Positions 46,813 through 58,199 of a stretch of 64,000 nt of DNA are shown piece by piece. The notes below the pieces were generated by a model. That model was not told where the DNA came from. It made no database searches and saw only the letters and a list, made by a program, of their open reading frames with translations. Position numbers and translations under genes: made by a program. The stretch is taken from assembly GCA_920105625.2 (NCBI GenBank), contig OV050030.1, forward strand, positions 176,281,315 to 176,345,314, in the 5' to 3' direction. Source of the stretch: Clusia tigrina. Lineage: Eukaryota > Arthropoda > Insecta > Diptera > Clusiidae. The stretch's first letter is position 1. Each line of letters begins with the position of its first letter.

Positions 46813-48369
46813 CAAATGGCATTCTATTAAACTCATAATGGCCTAAGCCGGTGCTGAACGCGGTTTTCTGCTTATCTTGGGTATCCACCAGAACTTGGTG
46901 GTAGCCACTCGCTAAGTCAAGTGTAGAAAAATATCTACTATGCCCAAATTGATCCAGAATTTCTTCTACCCTTGGTATCGGGAACACCTGCGTGATAGTG
47001 GCGTAGTTCAAATCCCTAAAATCGACGACGATTATCCACTTCTTCTGACCCTGAACACCCCCCTTCTTTGGTACCAAAACTATTGGTAACTTCCAAGGCG
47101 ACATACTCGGTGAAATTATGTTATCTTTTAACATTCCTTTTACTTGCCTGTTTACCTCATCTTTGTGAGCTTGTGGCTATCTGTATTGTTTCTGGTGTAT
47201 TGGTGGTTGATCCACTCTATTAGGTATCTCATGCTCTACTTCCGGTGTATACGTTAGCTGGTCTCCTTCCAGCAAAAATATGTCATGAGTTAAAGCAATC
47301 CTGATATCTTATGGGCTGAGGCTCCTCCTCGGAAGTTCACACCCCTGAATGAACCTACTGACTTCACACCGTAAGTCTTCTCACGCAGGACCAGTAAACA
47401 TGGGTACTAATCAGGCCACTGTTTTAGAAATCTCCTCTATCCCGATCTTACCAACTTCGATTATGTTATTCTGTTCTATTAATTGGGTACCGTTAACTCT
47501 CGGACCTTTTTCCATTTCGACTTCTTCCGGTTCTAGAATGCTCGCTACAAAGGGCGGATTAAAGTCAATTGGTCTCCTGTGTTCTCCTCGTATGGGGGAA
47601 TTGGTGATTGGCGATGGGCCTGTTGCCCTTCTTCTATTGAAATTTCCATAGCAAACTCTTAAAACACTTGTGGTTGTTCCGGAGATAAAAGTACGACAAC
47701 GTCTTCAGTAGACCTAGACAAAAATTCTGATTGGTAAGCGTCAGTCACCGAAATTTTTGGCTTTGTAACCCGATTAGTTCCATTGAGTGCCAAGTACTCC
47801 AGCCAGCGCACTTCTGGTGGCAAAGATAGTACTGCTTGTGTATTATTTGAGAAGTTGATATCAATCTTACTCTTGCTGTCCCTAGCTTCAAAGTTACCCT
47901 GATTCTCTTGAACTCTACATTGTGTCGCTCGATATTTTGCCTTCCTCGGTCTCTTGGAGCTGCCTACAAAGCTCTCTGCTTTTATTTTGAGATATTCCGT
48001 GTTTCCCTTCAACTCCTCAATATCCTTGAATGCTTGTAAAACTTTCTCCTCCGTTCGACTCAGTCTAGTCACTTATGCTTGGTCTGTCGCTGTTAAAGTC
48101 GACAAGTTCTCACTGTACCTCGCTAATTTCCATAGTACCTGGGCTTCAATTTTGCTCGTTGCTTCTTCCAATTGCTAACACAATATTTCTGTGAATAATT
48201 TTACTTCCGTCTGTAAGGACCTTAAGAGCCTTGTCCTCCGACGAACTACGACTATTTACTTATGCTTCCAGCTCTTCCAGATCTAATTTAAACTTGGTCA
48301 ACCGTTGGTCACGAATTAAACCGTTGACATATTCCGGATATTTTTTTACAAAGTAATTATTGTCACCAC
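46813..48369 (-). pseudogene. Family G fragment: gag fused to RT by deletion
   Basis: Minus-strand gag text is at 48330-47650 (YFVKKYPEYVNGL, LTKFKLDLEELEA, then AVLSLPPEVRWLEYLALNGT) with frameshifts. The RT entry is at 47285-46813 ([49 protein letters not shown]). The Gag C-terminus, zinc knuckles, protease and most of the linker are missing between them. The gag N-terminus is cut off exactly where the LTR at 48370 starts, so copy D abuts or inserted into it. Confidence 0.8.
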
Positions 48370-48896
48370 TGTTGGGGACCGTGTTTGCGAATGTCCGTGT
48401 TGAGCGGCCTTTTGCTGCTTGTATTGGGCGAGCGCATAGCTGCAAACCTGTGATTGTTAGGTAGTATAAAAAACACCACATTACTGTTTTTAGTTAAAAC
48501 CACCAAGAAGTTGTATTCATACAATCATAATTCTTATATACTGTTTACAAAGGACACTTACAGTCTAAATATTGACCTTTCTGGTGTTCCAGTTACGCAC
48601 CTGTTGATTTATGTCAGTTGGTCAAGCGAAATGGCCTACTCAATGTAAAAGTGTCGACGGTGTATTCTAAATCCCAATGCCCTTCGTCAACTCGACTACG
48701 GAACTGTGACACCCTAAAAGTTTACATAATAACGAATACATAAATACTATTTATTTACAATATTTGCACCCTAAAAATATGTGCTTTTTTAATGAATTTA
48801 ATTGTAGAAAGTTAACTACGCCAAAGGTGTAGTATCTATTAGGGGTTGGTGCTGTGAGTCAACTACACACAGGTAGCTTGATTCTAACTCACAACA
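48370..48896 (-). repeat. Family G LTR (copy D, 3' LTR)
   Basis: 527 bp, TGTTGGGGACC to AACTCACAACA. Its U5-like end (GTGTTTGCGAATGTCCGTGT) is unlike that of the LTR at 56262. The adjoining tract ACCCTGCCCTTTTTCC is a degraded polypurine tract. Confidence 0.9.
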
Positions 48897-48912
48897 ACCC
48901 TGCCCTTTTTCC

Positions 48913-50232
48913 AAAAGAAGTTGGTGCAACGAAATTCGAATGAATATCTAAAATATTTTTTTTTGCACTATAAACAATTCTATGCATTTCTTTAACTGTA
49001 TAATACATGTTTATAATTAGTTTTTTCTACAAAATCGCCTGATTTGTGATCTATCATTGCTTTTTTTTATTCTATTCGTTTCTATCCTTTTTTTCATTTT
49101 TTGTTTTTTCTTTACTTTATTTTTGTTTCTTTTTTCTATCTGTTTATTTTTTTATTTCCCCTTTTTTATATTTTGGTCCTTCATTGACTCTTTTCTCACT
49201 GGCGTATATACAAACAAAATTACAAACTAATTTCAACTTTAGCTTATGCTACGCTTTTATAAATTTGGTCCTCTAAAATTATTGGTTCTGTTAACGCCCG
49301 TAATGTGAAGAGTGAAGTCCCTCGATGAACTCTACATACCCCTCCCTTCTTTCTGGACCTGTACGTACAAAGATGATGCAAGCTTTTGCGAGTAGACGAA
49401 CTCAAAATGAAAATTCGCTTAGTAAGTGATTGTGGATATTTTTTTATTGAGAAAAACGTTATGAAGTTAGCCTATAAAGCTTGGTTATGTAGAGCTTAAT
49501 CTTTTTGTGGTTAAAATGATAATTGCGCCAGGAGATTATTCTGTGAATCTAACGGAACAATGGTATTTTTGTGATTGTTATTGTCGTTGTAGCCGCTTCT
49601 CGCTAAAATTATGAACTAACCCCGGATTTTGGCTAATATTATCTCTTCTTATTAAGACAATATACATGCTGACATATGTACCAATGGCAGATACGTTGGA
49701 TTTCCTATACTGACAATGTAAATGTAAATGTTTTTATGCCATTTTGTCAGCTATGCAATTAACATCAAGTATTATAAGCTTCTTACTTGTTAGATAGAGA
49801 TTCTTGAATTCAGCCGGTACCATCTTCATTTTCTCCTAAGTCTCAAATTGAAGTCATCTTGCACATGGGAAGCTCTTCCACTCTTTCAAATAAAAATTAA
49901 TTCCCACTAATTTATATTTCAATTTCCCACACGCCAAAATCCTAAGCGATAAAGCAAAAATCTATGTATATTTACATGTAGCCTGCTGCAGTATGTAAAT
50001 ATCTGCTAATTCCCAATTTCCCATCGTATGTCCCTATATTCTTACTTATAAGTATGTATATACCCATTCCTCTTAAGTAGAATACTTACTTTTTTCAATA
50101 TACGTTCGTACATTCATTCTGTATATTATACACCTACATACATATACGAGTATATACTTACTTCACCGTTGCTTGCACCATAATGTGGTGCCCGGCGTTA
50201 ATGTTTACGCATCGTATTTAATTGCATAAATT
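48913..50232 (-). other. Family G 3' region, copy D
   Basis: It holds a T-rich stretch, the AAGTCCCTCGATGAACTC phrase (49316) shared with copy A, and the single-arm sequence (49980-50150) shared with A and B. No env-like frame is present. It jumps at about 50232 straight into the middle of the integrase coding sequence, so a deletion removed the integrase C-terminus and flanking 3' sequence. Confidence 0.6.
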
Positions 50233-52017
50233 GCCGTATGTATGTGTGTTGGCTTCCCTGGCTACCCGTTTAGCACAATCTTGGTTTTCTCTAACCAACT
50301 CGTGCGCTCGCTGTAGCTGATACTTTTGCACTTTATTTGGGTCATCAGCATTCTATACTGGCGCACATTTGCGCTTCAAATTTGCTGGCATGTTGAAATA
50401 AAATCCGTAGAGTGTTCTAAACGGAGTTTGCTTCGTTGATACATGCACAGTATTGTTGTGTAAATGCATTGCAGTGGTCAACCAATGATCTACATTCGAG
50501 CCATCTTCCTTGGCAAAACTGCGCAAGTACTCGGCCAGAGGTCGATGACTATGCTCCAATGATCCATTCGCCTATGGATGATATATGGTGTTATGTGCAA
50601 TTTCTTGATTCCAAGCATCTTACAAATTTCTTAGAATAATTTCGTACCATTGTCGGTTATCAAAACCTTTGTTATGTTATACAGTGTCACAATTTCGTCA
50701 AAGAATGCCTTGGCTACCGTACTTGCTTCAGCATCGGGTATAGCCAAGCAAGCCATATACTTTGAGAAATCGTCTTGGAACGTCAAGATGTATTTATTTC
50801 CTGAAACTGTCTCAGGTAAAATACCTACAATATCCATATGAACTTTATCAAATGGCTGTTTTGGTGTGTCAGTTAACACCGTTGGCATCTTTGTCAGCTT
50901 TGAACTCTTGTTGGCATGGCACTTTGGACAACTCTTAACATATTTTTTTATGTCTTTCAACATACCTTTCCATCCGTAGCTTCGCCTAATCCTGTCATGG
51001 GTTTTCCAGAATCCCTGGTGTCCACCTAGATGTGAATCATGGAAACCCTTTAACACCGCCTGGATATCTTTTTTATCCTCCAGCCATTCCACACTACTGG
51101 CTCTTTGTTCATTAGCAGCGTCACCTGCATTGCTAACATTTCTTGTTGCAGCAATTTTATCCCCTTGAATTCCCTCGGCCTTCTCCTTATCTGACCGTGC
51201 CTTGGCACTCGTTTGCACTACTGATACCTTCTGTGCCTGCGGTACTCTGCTGAGTGCATCCGCATTCAGATTCTTTTTCCCAGGTTTGTATATGATTTCA
51301 AAATCTAGCCTAGACGTTTGGTCTTTCAAATTGGCTATGCCTCTCAACGGCTGGTGATCAGTATATATTTTAAATGGGCGTCCTAGCAGATATGCCCTAA
51401 AATTCTTTGTAGCCCACACTATGGCTAGAAATTCCTTTTCTATTGTGGAGTATCTCTTCTCCGTGTCGCTAAGCGCTCTGCTTGCGAATGCTATTGGTCG
51501 GTCATTACCGACTTCCCCTTGTGACAATACTGTCCCTAATGCTTCATTGCTAGCATCAGTGGTCAACAAAAAAGTTTGCTCAAAGTCGGGGTACGCCAAA
51601 ATCGGTGGCGAGCTAATTATTTCCTTTAGCCTCTCGAAGGCTTGCTGACAGCTCTCTGTCCATTCGGACTTTGCTTCTTTTCGTAGCAACTTATTCACTG
51701 GCAACGCAATTCCGGCTAGTCCTTCTACGAACTTTCTGTAATAGTTCACTAGTCCTAGGAATGCTTGCGCTTCCTTTCTATTTCTCGGAATTGCTTCATT
51801 TTTAACGCATGCCACCTTCTGCGGGTCAGGCAGTGCTCCTGCTTCTGAGCAACGATGGCCTAAATAAACCACCTCTCTTCGAAAAAATTTAAACTTCTCC
51901 GTGTTCAATTTTAAATTGTGTTCTCGTAATTTCTGGAGCACTTTGCACAAGCGTTGCGAATGCTGCTGCAAGTTCTTCCCATAGATTACAATATCATCCA
52001 GATACACAAAACAATCT
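50233..52017 (-). pseudogene. Family G pol: RT C-half, RNase H, integrase, copy D
   Basis: One 487-codon frame (50631-52094) runs from the RT palm (CFVYLDDIVIYGK) through FLGLVNYYRKFVEGLAGIAL, RNase H (FLLTTDASNEALGTVLSQGE, STIEKEFLAIVWATKNFRAY, IYTDHQPLRG), KKNLNADALSRVPQ, the zinc domain (GFHDSHLGGHQGFWKT, SCPKCHAN) and integrase core (HMDIVGILPETVSGNK, VLITDNGTKLF). Here RNase H Glu and the integrase second Asp are intact, unlike copy B. The last catalytic Glu region is in another frame (50353-50559, MEHSHRPLAEYLRSF). RT motifs before YLDD are deleted at 52017. Confidence 0.9.
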
Positions 52018-52816
52018 AACCAAAACAATCTCATCCATAAGGTAGTCCTTTTCCGATGCCTTGAGTACGCAAGCGTACACCTTACCCTTGTCAACGTGCG
52101 TTATGGTTTCTCCCATATATACGCCCTCCGCTAGCTGCTGCTTGTGCAAAACAAGAGTCCTAAGTTTTGTGTTTACATGCATAGTAACTACTCTGGTTGA
52201 CCTTGCATTCACTACCTCCATACAATTCTTAACCTTACTCACGGTTCCTTCCTGCCATGACATTAATGGAAAAATAAGGATTCTATGCTTATTGTTATCA
52301 TAGAATGATAACTGCTTGTCGAGCGCATTCAGTATGGTGCGTCCCCAAAGATTATCGCGGCCAATTATCCCATCAGCCGGGATACCTTTCCTATCGACTT
52401 CCACTGCGTGCATTATAAAACTCATACCCTTAACTCCACTGTGCCCTATTCTGAGCGACCCCAATGTCCTAATGCACCCTCCAACCGCTACGTTAAGCGT
52501 TCTTAAGTCCATTTGATTAATGTCTAGCCCCTTTCGTAAAACACTAGATTTTACGAGGCTAGTGTCCGCTCCTGAATCTACTAATAGCACTTTCCACTCG
52601 CTGCCTCCTCGCAGGGTATCTCGATGAAGGCATCACCTATCCTGCTAATAGCGAATCAACCTCCTTTTGTTCCCAATATGGACGTGTATCCACTCCCTAA
52701 CTCTTCGTGATACTGGAGAGCCTCTTGCTCCTCCTTCTCCTGGACTGTAGTTCCTATATTACTAGTCCCACGTACTTCCGGCCTTATTATTACTTCCCTT
52801 CTTTTGGCTTTCCAGT
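52018..52816 (-). pseudogene. Family G pol: protease and linker, copy D
   Basis: The frame 51994-52590 holds LLVDSGADTSLVKSSVLRKG (catalytic loop), DRKGIPADGIIGRDNLWGRT, and QLAEGVYMGETITHVDKGKV. Copy B lacks the DRKGIP insertion, so copy B has a small deletion there. Upstream, the roughly 250-bp hydrophobic/basic segment present in copy B (about 40865-41125) is absent. The linker is joined directly to the RT C-half at 52017. Confidence 0.8.
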
Positions 52817-55122
52817 CTATTGGCCTCGACTGGGCCGCTGGAAGTTTCCCTGGTTCCTTTGTTGGGATTGTCTATCCCTGCATTCCGCTGCCCGATGTCC
52901 CATTCGTCCACATGAGAAGCATCTCAATCCCTGTATGTTATTGCCTTTCCTTGGTTCACTTCTAGAATCCCAACTTGGTCGCTGCTGACCACTCCCAGTT
53001 TTGAAAGGATTTCTTCCTTGGTTAATTCCTTCCGTTGACTTAACTCGGGGACTACTGAAGCTACCTCTGCTGTCCCTCAAGGGTGGAACCGGGCGCCTCG
53101 TAGCTGGCTGCCTTCTACTTTGACCCCATTTAGTGTCTACTTGGCACTGTCTACTTGCCTCATGACCGTAAGTTTGGCACTCCATACAGTAGGGCGTGTT
53201 TTTCCGTGTAACGCATTCATCCCTTGTGTGCCCTGGCTTATCACAGAATGAGCAAATGGGTTTCCTTGGCTGGAACCTCCCAACCAGGAATTCTTGGTCT
53301 CTTTGTTGCGGAAATTGGCCCATAAATCTACCGACTTCACATCTGTTTTGCTGCTGTACTGTTCCTACTTCTGCAGGAGCATCAGTCCAGCAGATTCCAC
53401 CTGTTGTCGTTTGCTGTTGTATTGCTGCTTCAGCTAAAGAGACCGCTTCCACTAGCTCTGCCATACTCCTCGGCGTGAGAGTAAGAGTATAATTAGCTAA
53501 ATCCCTATTTATCAGGCCTGCCTTGAACACAGAAATCATAGTCTGTTCTCCTTGAGCCTTGTATGCTGCAACATTTTCTGGAAACTGCCTGTTGGCTTCC
53601 GTCTCAGCAGCGCTCCCCAGAGACTGGAGCCTTCGTCCCCAGGCTCTCAATTCCTCCCCCGGTGTCTGAGTTGATTCCTGAATTTCCCGAACGAGATAGT
53701 CATACGACTTTTGTTTTAAATACGTCCTATCCAAAGTACATATAATTCTGCGAGGGTGCTTACTGTGCTATGCACCAATAAATAAAACGCATCACCTGTG
53801 GTTCTTTGCCTAATACACTTTATTAAGTGTTCCCCGTCCGCTTCCGGAACACTCTGTTGCGCTAGCTCACAACCTTCTTTGAAGCGCCGGATCTCAGTTC
53901 TCAGGTCATACAACTCGACACCTGAGAACATGGGCACCAACTTCTCCACCGCATGAGCAACTTCCAGCATGCCCATTTTATTCCTTTGTGTTTTCTCAAT
54001 TGCTGGTAAAACCTCAGCTTTATTAGTCTCTTTGGGAGTTTCCAAATTCTCTTCTCCCGGATCTGAGAGGTAATTGGCCAGTGACGGACTCAAACTAATT
54101 AGTCTTCGTTCGTTTGTTCGTACTGGCGTAATATTGTCCCCAGTATCGGGACTTTGCTGCACTGTTACTGCTTCCGGCTCCTCTGGCGGATATCCCTGAT
54201 TTTCGTTATTTCTCGGGCTTCCCGGAGAAAAAGGCTCGACACCGATTTCAGATGCGCCAAACAAAAATTCCGCTTGCTTTTCTTCATTAAGTACTAATTT
54301 TGGCTTCACCATGCGGCTTATCCCTTCTGGTGTTAAATATTCCGGCCAACGTACTTCCGGAGGCAATGTCAATACTGTCCGCGAAAATCCAGCTGATGCT
54401 GATTTTGATCTCTCCCTATTCAGTGAGGTCCTATTGGCCACCCGTCCTCTTTTTAATTCCGCACACTCCTTTTCCAACAGCGATGCTGTTTCCTCTGTCT
54501 CCGTCAATCTCCGAGAAAGTTCCTTTACCCTATTCTCGAGATACTCTTTTTGTGCTCTCAAATCTTCTGTTTTCTCATGAAATTTGAACAACTTTTCTTC
54601 TGTCCTTTTTTGGATTGCCGTCAAGGCTTGATCCGCTACTTCTAATGGTGACACAGCGCCTCCGGCGTTCGCCTGCCTCCACAATTCCTGAGCTTCTTCC
54701 CTGCTCGTACTCGCTTCGAACTGGTCAACTATTTTCCCAGTAAACAGTTCCACCTCTGACTGCATTGATTTCAATCTGTTCCTTACTGCCTCGTCTGGTG
54801 AAACCAAACTCACAGTTTGTTGTCCTAATTCCTCTAATTCAGAACTAAATGTATCTGCCCATTCGTTGACCAGACTATTTATGTAGTCTGCGTAATTTTC
54901 CGCAAAATATTTTCCCTTGCCGTACTCAACTGCGTAAGGCAACAGCAGTCCGTGATTATTGTTGAACTCTCTCCCCAGATTTTGCAACTGTGTTATTCGC
55001 TTGCGATAATACACGTCGTCCTTACGTAACCTGCCGTCTTTCTTAAAATTACGGACCTATTTTTCAATCGCTTCTCCAATTTGCTCCTGCATCAGCAGTA
55101 ATCCTTGCGCTTCCTTCGTCAT
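52817..55122 (-). pseudogene. Family G Gag, copy D
   Basis: The start is taken at 55122 (MTKEAQGLLLMQEQIG...). An in-frame stop about 22 codons later precedes the open frame at 55014. The coiled-coil region (RITQLQNLGREF, EYLENRVKELSRRLTETEET), TLPPEVRWPEYLTPEGISRM, and capsid region (KMGMLEVAHAVEKLVPMFSG) follow. A frameshift near 53730 leads to the 52817-53734 frame, which holds three CCHC knuckles in order: CSFCDKPGHTRDEC, CMECQTYGHEASRQC, CFSCGRMGHRAAEC. The N-terminal coiled coil differs clearly from copy B, while the capsid is closely similar. Confidence 0.85.
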
Positions 55123-56240
55123 ATCCCAAATGCCAGACCAGATGGCGTATCCCAATTACAAATAAAAATCCAATAATTGTTAAAACTTGTTACAATATTT
55201 TATTCTGTCTTACTTAATTATAAATACAAATTTATTTAAAAAAAAAAAAACATTCCACCGTAAATTCTATCTAAATATTCTTTTAACTTCCATCATAAGT
55301 TCTATGTTCGCTGCCTACCGGCGTCCATTAAGTCTTTCCTTCAGTGCAAATTGGTCCTTGACTTCCTCATAGATACTCCTTAATCTCCTCTCACCATCTT
55401 TAATCCTCCCAAGAATCCATAGAAAAGGCCATATGTTTGTAAAAACCGAAATTTGATTTAGCGGCAAAAGTGTCTTGATTCATTCCCGGAAATTTGAATC
55501 CTTATTTAAAAATAAACCCGTAACGTATTCGCCACATAATAATAGCATTTAAATGTTTTCTTCAACATTGCTACGCAAATCGTAGTTTCCGAACTTCGAA
55601 AACTTTGATGCAACAACACGTGTTGTCTGCATCTCTTCACCTAATACCCTAAACTCAAAATGCCAAATATTTAAATCAATCTTTATTTTGATTTCAAAAC
55701 AATATAAATTGAATCGTATAAATGTCCCTACCGACAAACAAACACAAATCCCCTATCATAACCGTACGAACCCTATACCGTGGCACATTCTTTCCGAACC
55801 AAACCAACCGGTATACACAAGTTCGCAATTCAATAACGCAAAATCCGTGAATAAACAGACACGTTCCACATCCCCCGAGAATGCTGAATCAAAATGTATT
55901 AAAAAGTATGAGCCTAATCTCAGTGGAACAACCCTATACAACCTGACCGTAAGTAAAAATTTTTCTTTTGGATCGACCTATTGTCACCTAACCGCAGCGG
56001 CTAATCAGCCCCAATGCTGCTTCTTCTGCATGACCGGCGCAAAAGTGCCCACACGGCTACCGAAGAATCGTCGGCAAAATTTTCTTAAATACTAAGATGT
56101 CCTACTATAGACATACTCACCATTATTTTTCCCGATGACATCCTGGTCCTTTAAATGTTGTAGTAAGATGTATTTTGATTTTGTTGCAGGATTCTTTCCT
56201 GCTACAGGGTTCCTTGTCCTGGGATTCCTCCTGTAGGTCC
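55123..56240 (-). other. Family G 5' leader, copy D
   Basis: Non-coding leader. Blocks CTACGCAAATCGTAGTTTCCGAACTTC and AACAACACGTGTTGTCTGCAT match the leader of copy B. The plus-strand frame at 55688-56095 has no conserved counterpart and is not taken as a gene. Confidence 0.65.
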
Positions 56241-56258
56241 TTAAGACCGGCTGCGCCA
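56241..56258 (-). promoter_or_regulatory. Primer-binding site, copy D
   Basis: The element strand reads TGGCGCAGCCGGTCTTAA, three bases from the LTR. Same site as in copy B; tRNA-Ser-type by resemblance. Confidence 0.85.
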
Positions 56259-56261
56259 AAA

Positions 56262-56769
56262 TGTTGGGGTATTGCGTCTTTGTTTGACGGGGGACGTCGT
56301 TCTGCTGCGCGCGTGTATCTGAAAAACCTAAATCACTCTTTGTAGAGAATCACTGCATTACACTTTTAGTTTTAAAATCACCAGCGTTTATTTCTTAGAA
56401 TACTAACTCTTATATACTATTTGCAATTCACAATTACAATACAAAAACTGACCTTTCGGGTGTTCCAGTTTCGCACCTGCTAATTGGTGTCAGTTGGTCA
56501 AGCCAACTGACCTACGCCAATCTGAAATGTTGATGGTGCATTCTAACTTTGAATGCCCTTCGGTGGCTCGACTGCAAAACTGTAGCACCAATAAAAGTTT
56601 ACATAATAAATATTACATAGGTAATATTAATTCTAAGTACTCGCACCCTAAAATTATGGGCTTTCTTAAGTAACTTTAACACATGCTAATCACACAGAAT
56701 GTGTGGTATCTGTTAGGAGTCGATGCTGTGAGACACTACGCGCAGGCTGCTTGATTCTAGCTCACAACA
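56262..56769 (-). repeat. Family G LTR (copy D, 5' LTR)
   Basis: 508 bp, TGTTGGGGTATTG to GCTCACAACA. Nearly identical to the LTR at 33834-34340. High-side flank is CCCCCT, which matches the C-run on the low side of the 33834 LTR. Confidence 0.9.
56387..56416 (-). promoter_or_regulatory. LTR promoter and poly-A signal
   Basis: On the element strand TATATAAG (56409-56416) is followed about 15 bases later by AATAAA (56387-56392). This compact order is usual in LTR retrotransposons where the transcript starts and ends within R. Assigned from motif spacing only. Confidence 0.45.
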
Positions 56770-57070
56770 CCCCCTAGTTTTTTAGTTTGGTATTTGCTGA
56801 TAAGAACGCAGCTGCGTTCAAGTTCAAAGTTAAGTCTTCAAAAAAACACAAATCTCTTTTATTTTTTATAAAAAAATTTTAATAATAATTAATTGGATTT
56901 TAACACAATACAATATTTGACTTGCTCTCTTGCTGACTAATTATTATTGACTGAACAAGATTACCATTTTACTGGCTCTTTTATATTCTTCTTTGCTCTA
57001 CTACATCTACACATCAAAATATATTCCGTAGGAGCATATCCTAATGCGCAGATACGGATCCGAGGGATCG

Positions 57071-57106
57071 TTTTTGAATGCGTAAAATAAAATACGCATT
57101 CAAAAA
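57071..57106. repeat. Perfect 14-bp hairpin in LTR
   Basis: TTTTTGAATGCGTA (57071-57084) pairs perfectly with TACGCATTCAAAAA (57093-57106) across an 8-base loop. The ATGCG core also recurs in the tandem repeat. Confidence 0.8.
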
Positions 57107-57179
57107 TGTTCAAATGCATATTTTATGCGCTATTCGGAGAATTTCAAATGCGTAAATTCTTAAAATGCGCATTTTGCCA

Positions 57180-57249
57180 CGCATATGTAACTCTGCTACG
57201 CATATGTAACTCTGCAACGCATATGTAACTCTGCTACGCATATGTAACT
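57180..57249. repeat. 19-bp tandem repeat, 3.7 units
   Basis: Units of CGCATATGTAACTCTGC(T/A)A start at 57180, 57199, 57218 and 57237. They lie at the U3 start of the LTR on the element strand, where enhancer-like repeats are often found. Confidence 0.9.
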
Positions 57250-57394
57250 CGCCTACCTTTGGTCCGAGACTCCGGCGAGGGTAATGTTTTTTGTACATTT
57301 TTTTAATTCTATTAAATTAAAAGTAAGTATACAGTCATAATTTAATTTTCTTATAATAGTATTTACATCATTTCTTCTGTTTTTGGTTTGTTTA

Positions 57395-58199
57395 CATCAT
57401 TTTTTTAAATTATTGACTTGAAACTTTTTGTTTCTTTTTATAAGTGTTTTGTAATATTTTTGGCCTCTTTTTGTACCTACATGATCGTCATCTAATCTAT
57501 GTACATTCAATTTTTTAAATTTAGAATGGTTCTTTCCTCCCCTTTCCTCTTTTATAAATACAGGTCCAGTTGTGAGGTCTATATCTTCTGGATTTTGGTT
57601 TAATTGATGAAGTGATTTTTTTCTTTAATTTTTATCATTCTATCTTTAATAGAAGTATACTCCGTTTGGCTTATTGATCCGTTAACAAAATTTATTGGTT
57701 TGCGTCCAGTGGTTGTATGAATCGTATTATTATATTAAGTAATGAATTTTTTCTTCCACGCTTTCTAAGTCTTTGTTAGGATCATACCTTAGAAGTCTTA
57801 AGTGTTCGTTTATTGTATTGTGAACTCGTTCGATACCTGAATTAGATGCATGATTGCTACTTGAAGTATAATGTATTTCGATATTTACGTTTTGAAGGAA
57901 TTGTAATAATGGTAATGCTTTGAATCCTAAATCATTGTCTACAATAATTTTTGTGAAATGACCTGCTGTACTGATATATTGTATTAGAGCTCTTTTAAAC
58001 TCTATCCAAGATCGATTCGAAATCTTAATTGCTTGAGCATGTTTTGAGAAATTGTCTATTATGGTTAGAAACAAAGATTTATTTAAACTGTAGAATATAT
58101 CTATATGAACAATTTCTTTGGGAGTTTCAGGTGTATTTGTTATTTTGAACTGGTCTTCTGTCATATTTTTCCTTGTTACATATATCGCAGTTATCAATG
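57395..58199 (-). pseudogene. 17.6/297-like pol: integrase
   Basis: The zinc-domain end (QYIDNCDICNKEKYDRRP) is at about 58200-58140. The core frame (57730-58197) has EIVHIDIFYSLNKSLFLTII (first Asp), KIIVDNDLGFKALPLLQFLQ (second Asp, VDND) and SSSNHASNSGIERVHNTINE (Glu). C-terminal text in shifted frames continues as NTIHTTTGRKPINFVNG and NVHRLDDDHVGTKRGQKYYK, ending near 57395. D, D, E are all retained, but two or more frameshifts follow the core. Confidence 0.85.

Larger units (their letters stand above)
48370..56769 (-). mobile_element. Ty3/gypsy family G, copy D/E (two LTRs, internal deletions)
   Basis: On the minus strand: 5' LTR (56262-56769), primer-binding site, leader, gag, protease, truncated RT, RNase H, integrase with deleted C-terminus, polypurine-like tract, 3' LTR (48370-48896). 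Length 8.4 kb against 11.4 kb for copy B: half the RT, the integrase C-terminus and the env-like ORF are missing. The LTRs are of different subtypes. Confidence 0.8.
56828..57249 (-). repeat. LTR of 17.6/297-like element
   Basis: On the element strand it starts AGTTACATATGCG and ends TTAACT (AGT...ACT termini as in errantiviruses), about 422 bp. A TATAAAAG box (56978-56985) and AATAAA (56858-56863) are present in the right order. It directly follows the pol C-terminus, with no env. Exact ends are uncertain by several bases because the first repeat units also begin AGTTACATATGCG. Confidence 0.6.

Noticed and set aside
55688..56095. 135-codon plus-strand frame in the copy D leader
   Set aside because: The corresponding leader of copy B has no such frame; no recognised motif.
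57180..57249. Regular short repeats suggestive of a CRISPR array
   Set aside because: The 19-bp units are strictly tandem without unique spacers, in a eukaryotic LTR.
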